DNA from: Eggerthellaceae bacterium
GTDB taxonomy: Bacteria > Actinomycetota > Coriobacteriia > Coriobacteriales > Eggerthellaceae
Length of the DNA stretch: 5,947 nucleotides
Assembly: GCA_017960005.1 (NCBI GenBank)
Contig: JAGCZM010000033.1
Coordinates: forward strand, 1-5,947
Direction: 5' to 3'
Within the stretch, counting starts at the first letter, position 1. Each line of letters begins with the position of its first letter. The notes under the pieces were generated by a model. It had not been told where the DNA came from and made no database searches. It saw nothing but the letters and a program-made list of their open reading frames with translations. Both the position numbers and the translations under genes were made by a program. Shown here piece after piece: positions 4,557 through 5,947 of the stretch.

Positions 4557-5666
4557 ATGAAAACCAAACCTCTCAAAACCAAACAGATTACCCTGATCGT
4601 TGTTGTCGTCTTGCTGACGGCTGCTCTCGGGTTCGGTATTTATTCTTTTATCGCCGGAGAAAACAGCCCGTTTAAGCGCGACACCGTCGCGGCAACCGTC
4701 AACGGGGTTCCCGTTATGGAATCTACCGTTACGGACTTCATCACGTCTATCCGTACTTCCTCGGGATACGAGGATGACAGTATTTGGGCATTGTGGCTCT
4801 ACATCTACGGCTATACCCCCGAAACCCTGCGCAACGAAGTCGTTCATTACTTCATCGACAGGTTGTTGGTTATCCAATACGCCAAGGCAAACGGGCTTGC
4901 TCCCGATGAGGAGGCCATTAACAGCTACGTCAATACCATGAAATCCTATTACGAAAGCGAAGAGGCATGGCAAGCCGCGCTGGCAACCGCCGGTTATACC
5001 GAGCAAACCTACCGCGACGCCATCGAATACTCCCAATGCTATGAGGCCGTGTTTGAGACGTTTGCCCATAACGCCGAGCTGACCGAGGATGAGATTATGG
5101 CAGGCGTGGAGACCTACTCCTCTACCATCGACGAATCCAGACTGCCGCGCCACATCCTTTTTGACGCCGAAGACACCGCAACCGCCGCCACGGTTGCCGC
5201 GCAAATCAAAGCCGGCTCTTTGTCTTGGAACGCGGCCGTGCTGCAATACTCCACCGATGAGGCCACCAAGAACAACGGCGGTCTTTTGCCCTGGGATTGT
5301 CTGTCTTCCTATGCCGAAGAGTTCCAAACCGCGCTTGAAGCCTTGGCCGAAGGAGAGACCAGCGATCCGGTCACTTCGTCTTTCGGGATCCACATCATCA
5401 AGTGCGAGCAACTCCTCAACGTCAACACCATTCACTCGTCCGCGGATCTTCCCGATGAGATTTTGGATACGCTGAAGGCAAACATCAAAAACGATATGCA
5501 AAACAAGGCCTATGACGAGGCAATCGGGGCTTTCGAAAAGGAATCCACGATTTCGATAAACGTGATGCCCAAGCACCTTCCCTACGACGTCGACATGAGC
5601 GCCTATGACAATCTCGACAACGACGATCATGACCACGACCATGAGGGCGAAGGCGAAGAGCAATAA
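4557..5666 (+). CDS. Membrane-anchored PpiC/parvulin-type peptidyl-prolyl isomerase (PrsA/SurA-like foldase)
   Basis: The 369-residue protein has a short basic N-terminus and one hydrophobic segment (about residues 11-33), a signal anchor. No lipobox cysteine is visible, unlike typical PrsA lipoproteins. Residues 42-190 resemble a SurA/PrsA N-terminal chaperone domain (VAATVNGVPVMESTVTDFI, then FIDRLLVIQYAKANG). The rotamase domain spans about 197-284: RHILFD, YSTDEATKNNGGLLPWD and PVTSSFGIHIIKCE. H199, D234 (at the Pin1 C113 position) and H279 match the parvulin active site. It probably helps exported proteins fold outside the membrane. The C-terminus is a His/Asp/Glu-rich tail (DDHDHDHEGEGEEQ, 356-369). 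I prefer the ATG at 4557 because AAAGGA lies 5 bases upstream; an in-frame ATG at 4551 abuts the ribosome site and would add two residues. The gene diverges from rpsF and precedes two tRNA genes. Confidence 0.92.
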   Translation: MKTKPLKTKQITLIVVVVLLTAALGFGIYSFIAGENSPFKRDTVAATVNGVPVMESTVTDFITSIRTSSGYEDDSIWALWLYIYGYTPETLRNEVVHYFIDRLLVIQYAKANGLAPDEEAINSYVNTMKSYYESEEAWQAALATAGYTEQTYRDAIEYSQCYEAVFETFAHNAELTEDEIMAGVETYSSTIDESRLPRHILFDAEDTATAATVAAQIKAGSLSWNAAVLQYSTDEATKNNGGLLPWDCLSSYAEEFQTALEALAEGETSDPVTSSFGIHIIKCEQLLNVNTIHSSADLPDEILDTLKANIKNDMQNKAYDEAIGAFEKESTISINVMPKHLPYDVDMSAYDNLDNDDHDHDHEGEGEEQ

Positions 5667-5681
5667 CCGAAAAATCAACCT

Positions 5682-5708
5682 TTGCCCTTACAACGTGTGT
5701 TGTATACT
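5682..5708 (+). promoter_or_regulatory. Probable promoter of tRNA-Ser(GGA)
   Basis: TTGCCC (5682-5687) and TATACT (5703-5708) are spaced by 15 bases, slightly short. Initiation near 5715 would give a 5' extension of about 40 bases before the tRNA. The 6-bp inverted repeat TACAAC-GTGT-GTTGTA (5689-5704) fills the spacer. No terminator was seen between the foldase stop and this point, so read-through is also possible. Confidence 0.45.
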
Positions 5709-5755
5709 ACGCAATTGCCGCGTTTGAGGCTAATCGCGCGGGATAGAAATAAAAC

Positions 5756-5847
5756 GGAGAGATGTCCGAGCTGGCCGAAGGAGCACGATTGGAAATCGTG
5801 TATGCCCCAAAAGGGTATCTAGGGTTCGAATCCCAATCTCTCCGCCA
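5756..5847 (+). tRNA. tRNA-Ser(GGA)
   Basis: A complete 92-base class II tRNA. The acceptor stem GGAGAGA pairs with TCTCTCC, followed by discriminator G and encoded CCA. The anticodon stem CACGA/TCGTG encloses TTGGAAA with anticodon GGA (5791-5793), reading UCC and UCU codons. The long variable arm (5802-5818) has a 6-bp stem with a CAAAA loop, characteristic of serine tRNAs. The T loop is TTCGAAT. The T stem has one A·A mismatch (5821 with 5835); the other four pairs are intact. Confidence 0.97.
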
Positions 5848-5860
5848 CCTGTCAAAACCC

Positions 5861-5890
5861 TCGCCGCTTTATACTGAAGCGGCGAATTTT
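5861..5890 (+). terminator. Intrinsic terminator after tRNA-Ser(GGA)
   Basis: TCGCCGCTT (5861-5869) and AAGCGGCGA (5877-5885) form a perfect 9-bp GC-rich stem with a 7-base loop, followed by ATTTT. It starts 14 bases after the tRNA CCA end. The T-run is short, so termination may be partial. Confidence 0.75.
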
Positions 5891-5909
5891 AGACATAAGC
5901 ATACGACGC

Positions 5910-5947
5910 GGAGGAGTGGCAGAGCGGGCGAATGCGGCGGTCTCGAA
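5910..5947 (+). tRNA. tRNA-Ser(CGA), 5' part, cut by window end
   Basis: The last 38 bases match the 5' half of a tRNA: acceptor strand GGAGGAG, TG at positions 8-9, D stem GCA/TGC around a D loop, then anticodon stem strand GCGGT and CT-CGA-A. The anticodon CGA (5944-5946) reads the serine codon UCG. The rest lies beyond the window. It sits 62 bases after tRNA-Ser(GGA), with a terminator between them. Confidence 0.9.

Noticed and set aside
4870..4880. Possible DnaA box TTATCCAAT inside the foldase gene
   Set aside because: It has two mismatches at conserved positions, lies inside coding sequence and is isolated.
4539..5678. A 379-codon open frame on the minus strand opposite the whole foldase gene
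   Set aside because: The plus-strand frame has a ribosome site, a signal anchor and full parvulin motifs. The antisense frame has no recognisable domain or ribosome site and reflects codon bias in the opposite strand.
5756..5947. Integrated element or attachment site at the tRNA-Ser genes
   Set aside because: No integrase gene or direct repeat of the tRNA 3' end is visible in the window.

Overview
The window is a core bacterial replication and translation locus. It carries rpsF–ssb–rpsR–rplI–dnaB, all on the minus strand, followed by a YhaO/SbcD-type nuclease gene that runs off the left edge. On the plus strand, diverging from rpsF, are a membrane-anchored parvulin-type foldase and two tRNA-Ser genes; the second tRNA is cut by the right edge. 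Strong AGGAGG-type ribosome sites, a bS18 containing 'REMALLPYT', an alanine- and glutamate-extended bL9 and a YhaO directly after dnaB suggest a Gram-positive, actinobacterial lineage, possibly Coriobacteriia. This is an impression from protein style and gene order; no search was run.

Layout. Positions 1-967 (minus) hold the nuclease gene, read by hand because it has no stop inside the window. Positions 977-2413 (minus) hold dnaB. Positions 2414-2647 are AT-rich and non-coding, with an intrinsic terminator for the ribosomal operon, two perfect inverted DnaA boxes, one near-perfect DnaA box and a possible dnaB promoter. Positions 2648-4247 hold rplI, rpsR, ssb and rpsF. Positions 4248-4556 are the divergent intergenic region. 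It has a good promoter and short leader for rpsF, a nested inverted repeat of about 65 bp with no assigned function, a 12-bp palindrome and overlapping promoter-like elements next to the foldase gene. Positions 4557-5666 (plus) encode the foldase. Positions 5756-5847 are tRNA-Ser(GGA), followed by a clear hairpin terminator, and 5910 onward is the 5' part of tRNA-Ser(CGA).

How the genes work together. bS6, bS18 and bL9 are ribosomal proteins. SSB coats single-stranded DNA at forks opened by the DnaB helicase. The YhaO-type nuclease is translationally coupled to dnaB and probably works on DNA ends or repair intermediates with an ATPase encoded beyond the window. The DnaA boxes between rplI and dnaB could place helicase expression under the initiator protein, or mark an initiator-binding or origin-associated locus.

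Most of the window is conserved housekeeping sequence. I see no mobile element, CRISPR array or defence system. The points most worth attention are the DnaA-box cluster and the structured element between rpsF and the foldase gene.
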